Of a stretch of DNA of 64,000 bases, positions 31,983-39,116 are shown one piece after another. How positions within the stretch are numbered: position 1 is the first letter of the stretch; the number at the start of each line of letters is the position of its first letter. The notes under the pieces were generated by a model. The model was not told the DNA's origin, ran no database searches, and saw only the letters and a list, made by a program, of their open reading frames with translations. Position numbers and translations under genes: made by a program. The DNA is from Achromobacter deleyi (GTDB taxonomy: Bacteria; Pseudomonadota; Gammaproteobacteria; Burkholderiales; Burkholderiaceae_B): assembly GCF_902859705.1 (NCBI RefSeq), contig NZ_CADIJO010000025.1:1-64000 (forward strand), written 5' to 3'.

Positions 31983-32726
31983 ATGACGCAATCCCGACCC
32001 GCTGCCCGCACCTCGGCCGGACAGGCCGAGCTGTACAACGCCGTCAAGGCGATGGCGGTGAGCTTCGAGTTCAAGCCGGGCGAGCGCATCAATGAAGTGG
32101 AACTGGCCCGGCGCCTGAACGTCAGCCGTACGCCGCTGCGCGAAGTGCTGAACCAGCTGATGGTCGAGGGATTCCTGACCCGATCGGTGAACCGCGGCTT
32201 CATCGCCCGCTTGCTGGACGCCAAGCAGATCCACAGCCTTTATGAATACCGCGCGGTGCTGGAGGCGGGCATCGTGCGCGCGGCCTGCGAGCGTGCGACC
32301 GACGAAGAACTGGCCGAGCTGCGCGCGTTCGTGGAACGGTCGCGCGACGAACCGGACGACGGCGAGGCCACCCGGCTGCTGGCGCTGGACGAAGCGTTTC
32401 ATCTGACCCTGGCGCGCCTGTCGCGCAACGAGGAATTCGTGCGGGCGCTGGAAAGCGTCAATGCGCGCATCCACTTCGTGCGCTGGATCGACATGCAGCA
32501 GGGCCGGCGCAGCCATACCCAGGGCGAGCACATGCGCATCGTCCAGGCGCTGGAGCGGCGCGACGTGGACGCCTTGCCGGACATGATGCGCAGCCACATC
32601 GGGCGGCGCCTGGACCAGATCACGGACGTCATCCGCACCGGTTTTTCCACGATTTACATGCGGGACCAGGCCGAACCCGCCACGGCAGCGCCGGCCAACA
32701 CCACAACATCAGGGGAAAGAACATGA
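31983..32726 (+). CDS. GntR-family regulator (FCD/FadR-type)
   Basis: This 247-residue regulator has a winged helix-turn-helix (about residues 12-75, with RINEVELARRLNVSRTPLREVLNQL) and an all-helical FCD ligand-binding domain (about 85-215, with metal-site-like Asp/His in LDEAFHLTLAR and GEHMRIVQALERRD). Such proteins usually repress neighbouring catabolic genes until a carboxylate ligand binds. Its stop overlaps the start of the Bug receptor gene by ATGA, so regulator and receptor are made together. The ligand is unknown. Confidence 0.92.
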   Translation: MTQSRPAARTSAGQAELYNAVKAMAVSFEFKPGERINEVELARRLNVSRTPLREVLNQLMVEGFLTRSVNRGFIARLLDAKQIHSLYEYRAVLEAGIVRAACERATDEELAELRAFVERSRDEPDDGEATRLLALDEAFHLTLARLSRNEEFVRALESVNARIHFVRWIDMQQGRRSHTQGEHMRIVQALERRDVDALPDMMRSHIGRRLDQITDVIRTGFSTIYMRDQAEPATAAPANTTTSGERT

Positions 32727-33715
32727 CCTACACATCGATCCGGCGCGCCCTGGCGGCCGTCTGCGCGCTGGCCGCGCTGGGAGGCGGCCTGGCGGCCGCG
32801 CCCGCCCGGGCGGCGGACGAAAAGCCGTTGATCCTGGTGGTGCCGTACCCGCCGGGCGGCAGCACCGACATCCTGGCCCGCATCATGCAGCCGCGCCTGT
32901 CGCAGGAACTGGGCGGCCGCGCGGTCGTGGTGGAAAACCGCCCCGGGGCGGCCAGCCAGATCGCCACTGCGTTCGTGGCACGTGCCGAGCCGGACGGCAG
33001 CACGTTGCTGGTCAGCTTCGACAACCACGGCATCAACCCCGCTGTGAAGCCCAAGCTGCCGTACGACACGTTCAAGGACTTCGTCGCCATCACCCAGACC
33101 GTGCGCTTTCCGCTGGTGCTGGGCGCCAACCCGGGCGTGCCGGGCGACAACCTGAAGGAATTCCTGGCGGCGGCCGCCAAGCAGCCGCCCAACAAGTTCA
33201 ACTATGCGTCCACCGGCGTCGGCTCGTTGAACCACCTGGCGCCCGAGGAACTCAAGCGCCTGTCCAAGGTGGACCTGCTGCACGTGCCGTACGGCGGCGG
33301 CGGCCCGGCCATCCAGGCCGTGGTGGGCGGCCAGGCCAACATGACCTGGCTGAGTTTTGCCGCGCTGCGCGGCCAGATCCAGGCCGGCAAGATCAAGCCC
33401 CTGGCCGTAGCCGGCGAGAAGCGCCTGCCCGACCTGCCCAACGTGCCGACGGTGGCCGAGTCCGGTTTCCCCGGATTCGTGGCGTATTCCTGGAGCGGCA
33501 TGTTCGCGCCCAAGGGCACGCCCGACGCCACCATCAAGAAGCTGACCCAGGCATTCAATACGGTGCTGGCCGACCCCGACGTGAAGAAGAAGCTGCAGGA
33601 AGCGGGCTTCGAGATCGTGGCGTCCAACGGCCCGGCCCTGGATGCCTATGTGAAGGCGGAATACGACCGCTGGAGCAAGTTCATCAAGAGCAGCAACATC
33701 AATCTGGATAACTGA
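32723..33715 (+). CDS. Bug/TctC-family periplasmic substrate-binding protein
   Basis: This 330-residue protein begins with a signal peptide (hydrophobic core about 10-26, cleavage likely after ARA at residue 30). The mature part shows the TctC/Bug fold: LVVPYPPGGSTDILAR, VVENRPGAASQIA, and GVGSLNHLAPE. Bug receptors capture carboxylates in the periplasm, classically for TctAB-type transporters. No tctA or tctB lies nearby, so it is an orphan receptor, common in Bordetella-like genomes; it may share a membrane component or act as a sensor. The ThDP enzyme gene follows after 58 bases. Confidence 0.93.
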   Translation: MTYTSIRRALAAVCALAALGGGLAAAPARAADEKPLILVVPYPPGGSTDILARIMQPRLSQELGGRAVVVENRPGAASQIATAFVARAEPDGSTLLVSFDNHGINPAVKPKLPYDTFKDFVAITQTVRFPLVLGANPGVPGDNLKEFLAAAAKQPPNKFNYASTGVGSLNHLAPEELKRLSKVDLLHVPYGGGGPAIQAVVGGQANMTWLSFAALRGQIQAGKIKPLAVAGEKRLPDLPNVPTVAESGFPGFVAYSWSGMFAPKGTPDATIKKLTQAFNTVLADPDVKKKLQEAGFEIVASNGPALDAYVKAEYDRWSKFIKSSNINLDN

Positions 33716-33773
33716 GCGGCCTGAGGCGGGACGCCCAGCGTTCCGCCCGGCCCGCGCATCGCTTGGAGAAGAC

Positions 33774-35468
33774 ATGGATAACTTGACCGGCGCCGAAGCA
33801 ATGGTGCGGATGCTGCAACACAACGGCGTCAAACATATTTTCGGCCTGTGCGGCGACACCAGCCTGCCGTTCTACGACGCGCTGTACCGCCTGGACCACG
33901 GCATGCAGCACGTGCTGACCCGTGACGAGCGCAGCGCCGGCTACATGGCCGACGCCTATGCCCGCGTGACTGGCAAGGTCGGCGTCTGCGAAGGCCCGAG
34001 CGGCGGCGGCGCGACCTATCTGCTGCCGGGCCTGGTAGAGGCCAACGAGTCGTCCATTCCCGTGCTGGGCATCACGTCCGACGTGGCGGTGGGCTCGCGC
34101 GGCAAGTACCCTCTGACCGAACTGGACCAGGAAGCCCTGTACCGGCCGCTGACGAAATGGAACCGCACGATCGATCGCGCGGACCAGATTCCCGGCATGG
34201 TGCGCGCCGCGTTTCGCGCGATGACGACCGGCAAGCCCGGCTCGGCGCACTTGTGTTTTCCGTATGACGTCATGAAGCAGCAGGTGGATGCGGCCGACGT
34301 GTGGGCGCAGCCCGAGCACGCGCGCTTTCCGTCGCTGCGCTTCGCGCCGGACCCGGCCGACGTGGCGCGTGCCGCGCAGCGGCTGGTGGGCGCGCGTTCG
34401 CCCGTCATCATCTGCGGTGGCGGCGTGGTGATCGCCGGTGCCAGTGGCGCCTTGCAGGCATTGGCCGAAAGCTTGAAAGCCGCGGTCTGCGTGACCGTGA
34501 GCGGGCAGGGCAGCCTGGCCGACACGCATCCGCTGAATGCGGGCGTGGTGGGTTCCAACGGGGGCGTGATGGCGACGCGCGACGTAGTGGCCGCGGCCGA
34601 CGTGGTGCTGTTCGTGGGGTGCCGCGCCGGGTCGACGTCGACCGAACACTGGCGTTTCCCGAACCGCGATGTGCCGATCCTGCACATCGACATCGATCCG
34701 ATGGTGATCGGCGCCAATTACCTGACCGAGGTCGGTCTGGTGGGCGATGCCAAGCTGGCACTGGAAGCCTTGGGCGCCGAAGTGCAGGCGCGCCTGGCGC
34801 ACCGGCCGTCCGATGCGGTCGATGGCGCCGTGCTGGCAGGCCGTGCCAAGGCCGCACGCCGGGCGCAGCTCGAGCCCCTGGCCGCCAGCCTGGACGCGCC
34901 GATCCGCCCCGAACGCGTGGTGCAGTCGCTGAACCGCCTGTTGCCCGATGACGCGGTGGTGTGCGCGGACCCGGGCACGCCTTGCCCGTATTTTTCGGCC
35001 TACTACGATGTATCGCGCCCCGGTCGCCACTTCATCACCAATCGTGCACATGGCGCGCTGGGCTTCTCGATGTCGGCGGCGCTGGGCGCCTGGGTGGGCC
35101 GGCCGCAGGCCAAGTGCGTGTCCGTGATGGGCGACGGCAGCTTCGGCTTCACGGTGGGCGAGCTGGAGACCATCGTGCGCCACAAGGCGCCGCTGCTGAT
35201 GATCGTGTTTTCGAATTCGGTCTACGGCTGGATCAAGGCCAGCCAGAAGGCCGGCTACGACAAGCGCTACTACAGCGTCGATTTCGACCGCACCGACCAC
35301 GCCCGCATTGCCGAAGCCTACGGCGTGAAGGCCTGGCGGGTGGAAGACCCGGCCAAGCTGGACGCGGCGATCAAGGCGGCGATGGAGCATGACGGCCCGA
35401 CGCTGATCGACGTGGTGGCGCAGCCGTTGCAGGACACGGCGGCGCCGGTGAGCCAATGGATGGGCTGA
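33774..35468 (+). CDS. ThDP-dependent enzyme, acetolactate-synthase-like
   Basis: This 564-residue enzyme has three domains: the PYR domain with catalytic Glu52 in TRDERSAGYMAD, the central domain (about 195-325) and the PP domain with the cofactor motif GDGSFGFTVGELETIV...IVFSN (about 453-482). It belongs to the acetolactate synthase/oxalyl-CoA decarboxylase/sulfoacetaldehyde acetyltransferase superfamily. No regulatory small-subunit gene accompanies it, which argues against biosynthetic IlvB. With the GntR and Bug genes it probably forms a catabolic unit for a 2-oxo- or sulfonated acid; that is inference. A strong terminator follows. Confidence 0.85.
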   Translation: MDNLTGAEAMVRMLQHNGVKHIFGLCGDTSLPFYDALYRLDHGMQHVLTRDERSAGYMADAYARVTGKVGVCEGPSGGGATYLLPGLVEANESSIPVLGITSDVAVGSRGKYPLTELDQEALYRPLTKWNRTIDRADQIPGMVRAAFRAMTTGKPGSAHLCFPYDVMKQQVDAADVWAQPEHARFPSLRFAPDPADVARAAQRLVGARSPVIICGGGVVIAGASGALQALAESLKAAVCVTVSGQGSLADTHPLNAGVVGSNGGVMATRDVVAAADVVLFVGCRAGSTSTEHWRFPNRDVPILHIDIDPMVIGANYLTEVGLVGDAKLALEALGAEVQARLAHRPSDAVDGAVLAGRAKAARRAQLEPLAASLDAPIRPERVVQSLNRLLPDDAVVCADPGTPCPYFSAYYDVSRPGRHFITNRAHGALGFSMSAALGAWVGRPQAKCVSVMGDGSFGFTVGELETIVRHKAPLLMIVFSNSVYGWIKASQKAGYDKRYYSVDFDRTDHARIAEAYGVKAWRVEDPAKLDAAIKAAMEHDGPTLIDVVAQPLQDTAAPVSQWMG

Positions 35469-35480
35469 GGCCCAAACGAG

Positions 35481-35508
35481 AACGGGGCCTGCGGGCCCCG
35501 TTTTTTTT
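35481..35508 (+). terminator. rho-independent terminator
   Basis: AACGGGGCC and GGCCCCGTT form a perfect 9-bp stem with a TGCG loop, and eight Ts in a row follow the GC part. It closes the ThDP-enzyme transcript 12 bases after its stop. Confidence 0.92.
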
Positions 35509-35513
35509 CGCGT

Positions 35514-36050
35514 TCAGTGCGCCGCGGGCGTGGGCACCAGGTGATTGACGCCGGTGCACAGGTCGGCCTGGTCGACGCCGTAGATGTGCAGCGACACGGC
35601 GATGCCGGGGCCGGCGTTGCCCAGGCGGTGGATCTGGCGCAAACCTTGCGTGGCGGTGACGATGTCGCCAGGACGGCGGCGGGCCTCGCCGCAGGCGATG
35701 GCGGCGGCCGCATCGGGATCCCAGCGGTAGTGGGTTTCGGCCAGCTCGCCCTGCAGGACCTGGTAGGTGCACCAGGTCTTGTGGCCATGTACCGGGCTGA
35801 ATTGCCCCGGACGCCAGATCAGATAGGCCACCGTGAAGGCGCCATGCGGATCGGCATAGGCAATGTGGCGGGTGTAGGTGTCGGCGCGGCCGGCGCGCAG
35901 GTCTTCGGGCAGGTTTTGCAGCATGTCGCCGGCATTGGCGACGCTGGCGGCCAGGTCGCGCAGCAGCGCGCGCGCCGCATTCAGCTGGGCAGCCTGCACC
36001 GACTCGCATAGCGAGCGCAGATCGGCGGCGGCAAGTTGGACAGAAGGCAT
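35514..36050 (-). CDS. cysteine-dioxygenase-family cupin
   Basis: This 178-residue protein has a C-terminal cupin with the iron-binding HGHKTW pattern (near residue 95) and a later IHRLGN His (near 147), as in thiol dioxygenases of the cysteine dioxygenase/3-mercaptopropionate dioxygenase group, which oxidise a thiol to a sulfinate. A Cys sits two residues after the HxH motif. The start is the ATG preceded by GGGGGA; an upstream in-frame ATG lacks a ribosome-binding site. It is convergent with the ThDP-enzyme gene and divergent from the SDR gene. The substrate is not certain. Confidence 0.8.
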   Translation of the reverse strand: MPSVQLAAADLRSLCESVQAAQLNAARALLRDLAASVANAGDMLQNLPEDLRAGRADTYTRHIAYADPHGAFTVAYLIWRPGQFSPVHGHKTWCTYQVLQGELAETHYRWDPDAAAAIACGEARRRPGDIVTATQGLRQIHRLGNAGPGIAVSLHIYGVDQADLCTGVNHLVPTPAAH

Positions 36051-36214
36051 GTGTATCCCCCTGAATGACAAGCCTTCATCTTAGGGATTCGCCGTGGAAT
36101 GCCTTTGCCAAATTCGCCCGTTTGGCAGGGAAGATTGGAAAAAAATTCCATCCCGCAGGCCCTCTGGCGCTCCTATACTGGTCCGCTTCTTGGCACAACT
36201 CTGGGGAGTCTGGC

Positions 36215-36994
36215 ATGGATCTGGGTATCAGCGGCAAGACCGCATTGGTGTTCGGCGGCAGCCGCGGCATGGGCCGCGCGTGCGCCCTGCAATTGGCGCG
36301 CGAGGGCGTGGCGGTGACCATCGCTGCCCGCAATCCGCAGACGCTGGAACAGGCCGCGGCCGAGATTTCCCGCGAAACGGGCATCGGCGTGGGTTGGGTC
36401 TCGGCCGACCTGACGCTGGACTCGGGGCGCGAGGCCGCGCTGGCCGCGTGCCCGCATCCGGACATTCTCATCAACAACGCCGATGGCCCGATGCCGGGCG
36501 ATTTCCGCGACTGGAGCCACGAGGACTGGATCGCCGCGCTGGATTCGATGATGCTGGGGCCCATCGACATGATCCGCCGCGTGGTGGACGGCATGATCGA
36601 GCGGCGCTTCGGGCGCATCGTCAATATCGTGTCGCGCAGCGTCAAGGCGCCGCACGCCGAGCTGGGGCTGTCCAATGGGGCGCGGGCCGGCCTGATCGGC
36701 TTTGTCGGCGGCCTGGCGCGCCAGACCGTGCGCCACAACGTGACCATCAACAACCTGCTGCCCGGCGCCTTCGCCACCGATGCCCAGGCCCGCCACATCC
36801 GCGGCATGCTGGAACAGACCGGCAAGACCTTCGAGCAGTTGTGGGACGAGCGCGGCCGCGCCAGCCCCGCGGGCCGCTACGGCCAGCCTGAAGAACTGGG
36901 CGCGCTGTGCGCCTATGTGTGCTCGGCGCAGGCCAGCTACATGACGGCACAGAACATCCTGCTCGATGGCGGCGGCTACCCGGGCACGTATTGA
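36215..36994 (+). CDS. SDR-family protein with non-canonical active site
   Basis: This 259-residue protein has a Rossmann dinucleotide loop (VFGGSRGMGRA, residues about 13-23), an INNAD variant of the NNAG motif and a C-terminal LLDGGGYPG end, as in FabG-like short-chain dehydrogenases. The catalytic YxxxK is absent: 13 residues after Ser140 there is Ser153, and Arg157 stands in the lysine place, within LGLSNGARAG. It may be an altered-chemistry subgroup or a non-enzymatic binder. The start is the ATG after GGGGAG. An Lrp/AsnC gene follows after 86 bases. Confidence 0.85.
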   Translation: MDLGISGKTALVFGGSRGMGRACALQLAREGVAVTIAARNPQTLEQAAAEISRETGIGVGWVSADLTLDSGREAALAACPHPDILINNADGPMPGDFRDWSHEDWIAALDSMMLGPIDMIRRVVDGMIERRFGRIVNIVSRSVKAPHAELGLSNGARAGLIGFVGGLARQTVRHNVTINNLLPGAFATDAQARHIRGMLEQTGKTFEQLWDERGRASPAGRYGQPEELGALCAYVCSAQASYMTAQNILLDGGGYPGTY

Positions 36995-37080
36995 GCCGAT
37001 TGCCGGGCAAGGGTGTTCCACGGCTGGACGGGCGCAGGTCGACAGGGCAAGATTGGGCCGATATCGCTTGAGGAAACCCC

Positions 37081-37539
37081 ATGGACCAGACGGACATCAA
37101 GATCTTGGCGTTGCTGCAGAAGGACGCCACCTGCTCGGTTGCCGAAATCGCCGAGCAGGTCAATCTGTCCGTCACGCCATGCTGGCGCCGCATCCAGAAG
37201 CTCAAGGACGACGGCGTCATCGCGCGCAACGCCATCCTGCTGGACCCGCGCGCGCTGGGCTTGAACCTGACCGTGTTCGTGTCCATCAAGACCAGCCAGC
37301 ACAACGAAAAATGGACGCAGAGCCTGATCAACGCGGTCATGGCGCTGCCCAATGTGGTGGAATTTCACCGGATGGCGGGCGATATCGACTACCTGCTCAA
37401 GGTGGTGGTCGAGGACATGGCGGCCTATGACCGCTTCTATCGCCGCCTGATTGCGGCGGTGGACCTGCTGGACGTCAGCGCCAGCTTCTCGATGGAAGTC
37501 ATCAAGAGCACCACCGAGCTGCCGCTGGACGCCGTCTAG
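37081..37539 (+). CDS. Lrp/AsnC-family regulator
   Basis: This 152-residue regulator has an N-terminal helix-turn-helix (about residues 3-55; LLQKDATCSVAEIAEQVNLSVTPCWRRIQKL) and a C-terminal RAM domain for amino-acid sensing and oligomerisation (about 65-145; MAGDIDYLLKVVV). Members control amino-acid metabolism or transport. The ATG has GAGGAAA nearby. The target genes are not evident; the upstream SDR or other loci are possible. Confidence 0.93.
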   Translation: MDQTDIKILALLQKDATCSVAEIAEQVNLSVTPCWRRIQKLKDDGVIARNAILLDPRALGLNLTVFVSIKTSQHNEKWTQSLINAVMALPNVVEFHRMAGDIDYLLKVVVEDMAAYDRFYRRLIAAVDLLDVSASFSMEVIKSTTELPLDAV

Positions 37540-37684
37540 CACCTGCCATCCGACGGCCTGCCGGCCGGCTTGGCCCAAGCGCGCAATTTTTTTCCCCTGC
37601 GGCCCCTTCCCGGGAATACAAATTTCTTTCGGGGTGTTGCGAGACGGCAATCTCGCAATTCTTTTGCGCGGCAGGCGGCGTAGC

Positions 37685-37721
37685 ATATCCGTCATTCCAG
37701 CTATGGAATGAACCGGGATAT
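37685..37721. repeat. nested inverted repeat before the chaC-like gene
   Basis: Two sets of arms are nested: ATATCC/GGATAT outside and CATTCC/GGAATG inside, around AGCTAT. The element ends 11 bases before the chaC-like ATG and abuts its AGAGGA ribosome-binding site. It could be an operator or an mRNA hairpin controlling translation. Confidence 0.5.
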
Positions 37722-37732
37722 CAGAGGACCCT

Positions 37733-38344
37733 ATGTCGTTGGCAGTACCCACCGGCTGCGCCGGATTGGCGAAGACGCAACCCGCGTCGGTAGACGAGCT
37801 TTTGGCTGGATGGAACGGCACCGACGATCTCTGGGTGTTCGCCTATGGTTCCCTGATCTGGCACCCCGGTTTTGCCTGGCGCGAGCGTCGCCTGGCGACG
37901 GTGCGGGGTTATCACCGGTCGTTGTGCCTGTGGTCGCATGACCATCGCGGTTCCCCTGACAATCCCGGATTGGTGTTCGGCCTGGATCGCGGCGGCTGTT
38001 GCCGCGGCGTGGCCTTCCTGATCGCCGCGAGCGATGTACCGGCCGTTTTCCAGGCGCTGTGGCGCCGCGAGATGGTCACCGGCGCCTACACCCCCCGCTG
38101 GCTGGCCTGCCATACCGAGCAGGCGCCCGTGCGCGGCCTGGTGTTCCTCTTGAACCGCGCTTGCCAGGAGTACGCCGCCGACCTGTCCGATGACCGTCTG
38201 CTGGCCTCGGTGCGCAACGCGGTCGGGCATTCCGGGCCTTGCCTGGACTACGTGGTGGAAACCGAAAGGGCCTTGCGGGCCCACGGCATCGACGACTGGC
38301 GCCTGGGCGAACTGGTGCGCAGGCTGGGCTTGCAGCCCTGCTGA
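37733..38344 (+). CDS. ChaC-like gamma-glutamylcyclotransferase
   Basis: This 203-residue protein has the ChaC hallmark FAYGSLIWHPGF near residue 36, RGYHRSLCLWS near 60, and the conserved REMVTGAYTPRW segment near 117. ChaC enzymes cleave glutathione to 5-oxoproline and Cys-Gly in the cytosol. The first 25 residues are unlike the family core and may be disordered. It is monocistronic; the next gene is convergent. A nested inverted repeat precedes it. Confidence 0.9.
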   Translation: MSLAVPTGCAGLAKTQPASVDELLAGWNGTDDLWVFAYGSLIWHPGFAWRERRLATVRGYHRSLCLWSHDHRGSPDNPGLVFGLDRGGCCRGVAFLIAASDVPAVFQALWRREMVTGAYTPRWLACHTEQAPVRGLVFLLNRACQEYAADLSDDRLLASVRNAVGHSGPCLDYVVETERALRAHGIDDWRLGELVRRLGLQPC

Positions 38345-38370
38345 CCCCTTGCCGGCAGGTCGCTGCCGAC

Positions 38371-38396
38371 AGAAAAACGGGGCCTTTCGGCCCCGT
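38371..38396 (-). terminator. pagP terminator
   Basis: ACGGGGCC and GGCCCCGT form an 8-bp stem with a four-base loop. On the minus strand it is followed by TTTTT, so it serves pagP mainly; the stem may also slow the convergent ChaC transcript. Confidence 0.8.
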
Positions 38397-38428
38397 AATA
38401 TCAGACTAAATCTTGTGGCGTGGCCGCG

Positions 38429-38983
38429 TCAGAACGACCAGCGGCCAAACATGAACAGCACGTTGCCGGCGCCTCGCGAGCCCGGAATGTACGTGGCGTA
38501 CAGCATGGTGTCCTTGTAGCCGGCCGAGACCAGCGGCAGCACGCCAGGGAACGGCACGTAGCTCATGATGTCGTGGCGCGCCGTCAGGAATACGGTGTAG
38601 CCGGCGCCCAGGCGGACGTTTTCGCTCACGCGGCCGATCTTCAGGAAGCCATATCCGGCGATGGGTTCGACCTTGCTGTGCGAGTCGAGAAACGCCATGG
38701 CGTACAGGCCCTGCCAGTCGCCGTCTTCGTCGTAGATGCTGCGGCCGTAGCCGCCGCCCCAGGCTAATTCATTGAAGCTGTTGATCTTTTCGCGGCTGTA
38801 CATGGCGCGGTTGTGCCACGAGTATCCGCTGAAGTAGAGGTCGTTGCCGCCTTCGGTCCAGATCTGGTCGATCCGGTTACAGGCGGACTGCGCCCATGAG
38901 GGCAAGTTTTCACAGGCGTGCGCGGCGGCGCTGAAGGTCGAGAGCAGCAGGCAAAAAAAGGCTGCCCGGAGTCTGGCGGTCAT
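38429..38983 (-). CDS. pagP: lipid A palmitoyltransferase PagP
   Basis: This 184-residue outer-membrane beta-barrel enzyme moves palmitate from phospholipid to lipid A. It has a signal peptide (about residues 1-24), the amphipathic helix and start of the barrel (WTEGGNDLYFSGYSWHNR, with the catalytic His), the conserved FLDSHS (catalytic Asp-Ser) near residue 100 and a C-terminal Phe. All known catalytic residues appear present, so it is likely active. In Bordetella PagP modifies lipid A and helps resist host defences. It follows mgtE on the same strand but has its own promoter. Confidence 0.93.
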   Translation of the reverse strand: MTARLRAAFFCLLLSTFSAAAHACENLPSWAQSACNRIDQIWTEGGNDLYFSGYSWHNRAMYSREKINSFNELAWGGGYGRSIYDEDGDWQGLYAMAFLDSHSKVEPIAGYGFLKIGRVSENVRLGAGYTVFLTARHDIMSYVPFPGVLPLVSAGYKDTMLYATYIPGSRGAGNVLFMFGRWSF

Positions 38984-39011
38984 GGGTGGAACGGAGAATA
39001 TGATGACGATC

Positions 39012-39026
39012 CCGTTACTGTAACGG
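39012..39026. promoter_or_regulatory. inverted repeat at the pagP transcription start
   Basis: CCGTTA, CTG, TAACGG form a perfect inverted repeat starting within about 8 bases of the predicted pagP -10. At this place a bound protein would block initiation. It could also be a short 5' mRNA hairpin. Confidence 0.4.
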
Positions 39027-39033
39027 AGCGCCT

Positions 39034-39061
39034 TTCATATTAACTGTCACGCGGCTGTCAA
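39034..39061 (-). promoter_or_regulatory. pagP promoter
   Basis: On the minus strand TTGACA is followed after 16 bases by TATGAA, a good sigma-70 promoter, about 50 bases before the pagP ATG. Confidence 0.6.
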
Positions 39062-39116
39062 ATAGCCGCTGATGACACCCGATGAAACAATGATGCGCAC
39101 GTCCGTTGCGGACGCG

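Noticed and set aside
33774-35468. Biosynthetic acetolactate synthase (ilvB)
   Set aside because: No small-subunit gene adjoins it, and the genes around it (GntR, Bug receptor) point to catabolism; the general superfamily call is kept.
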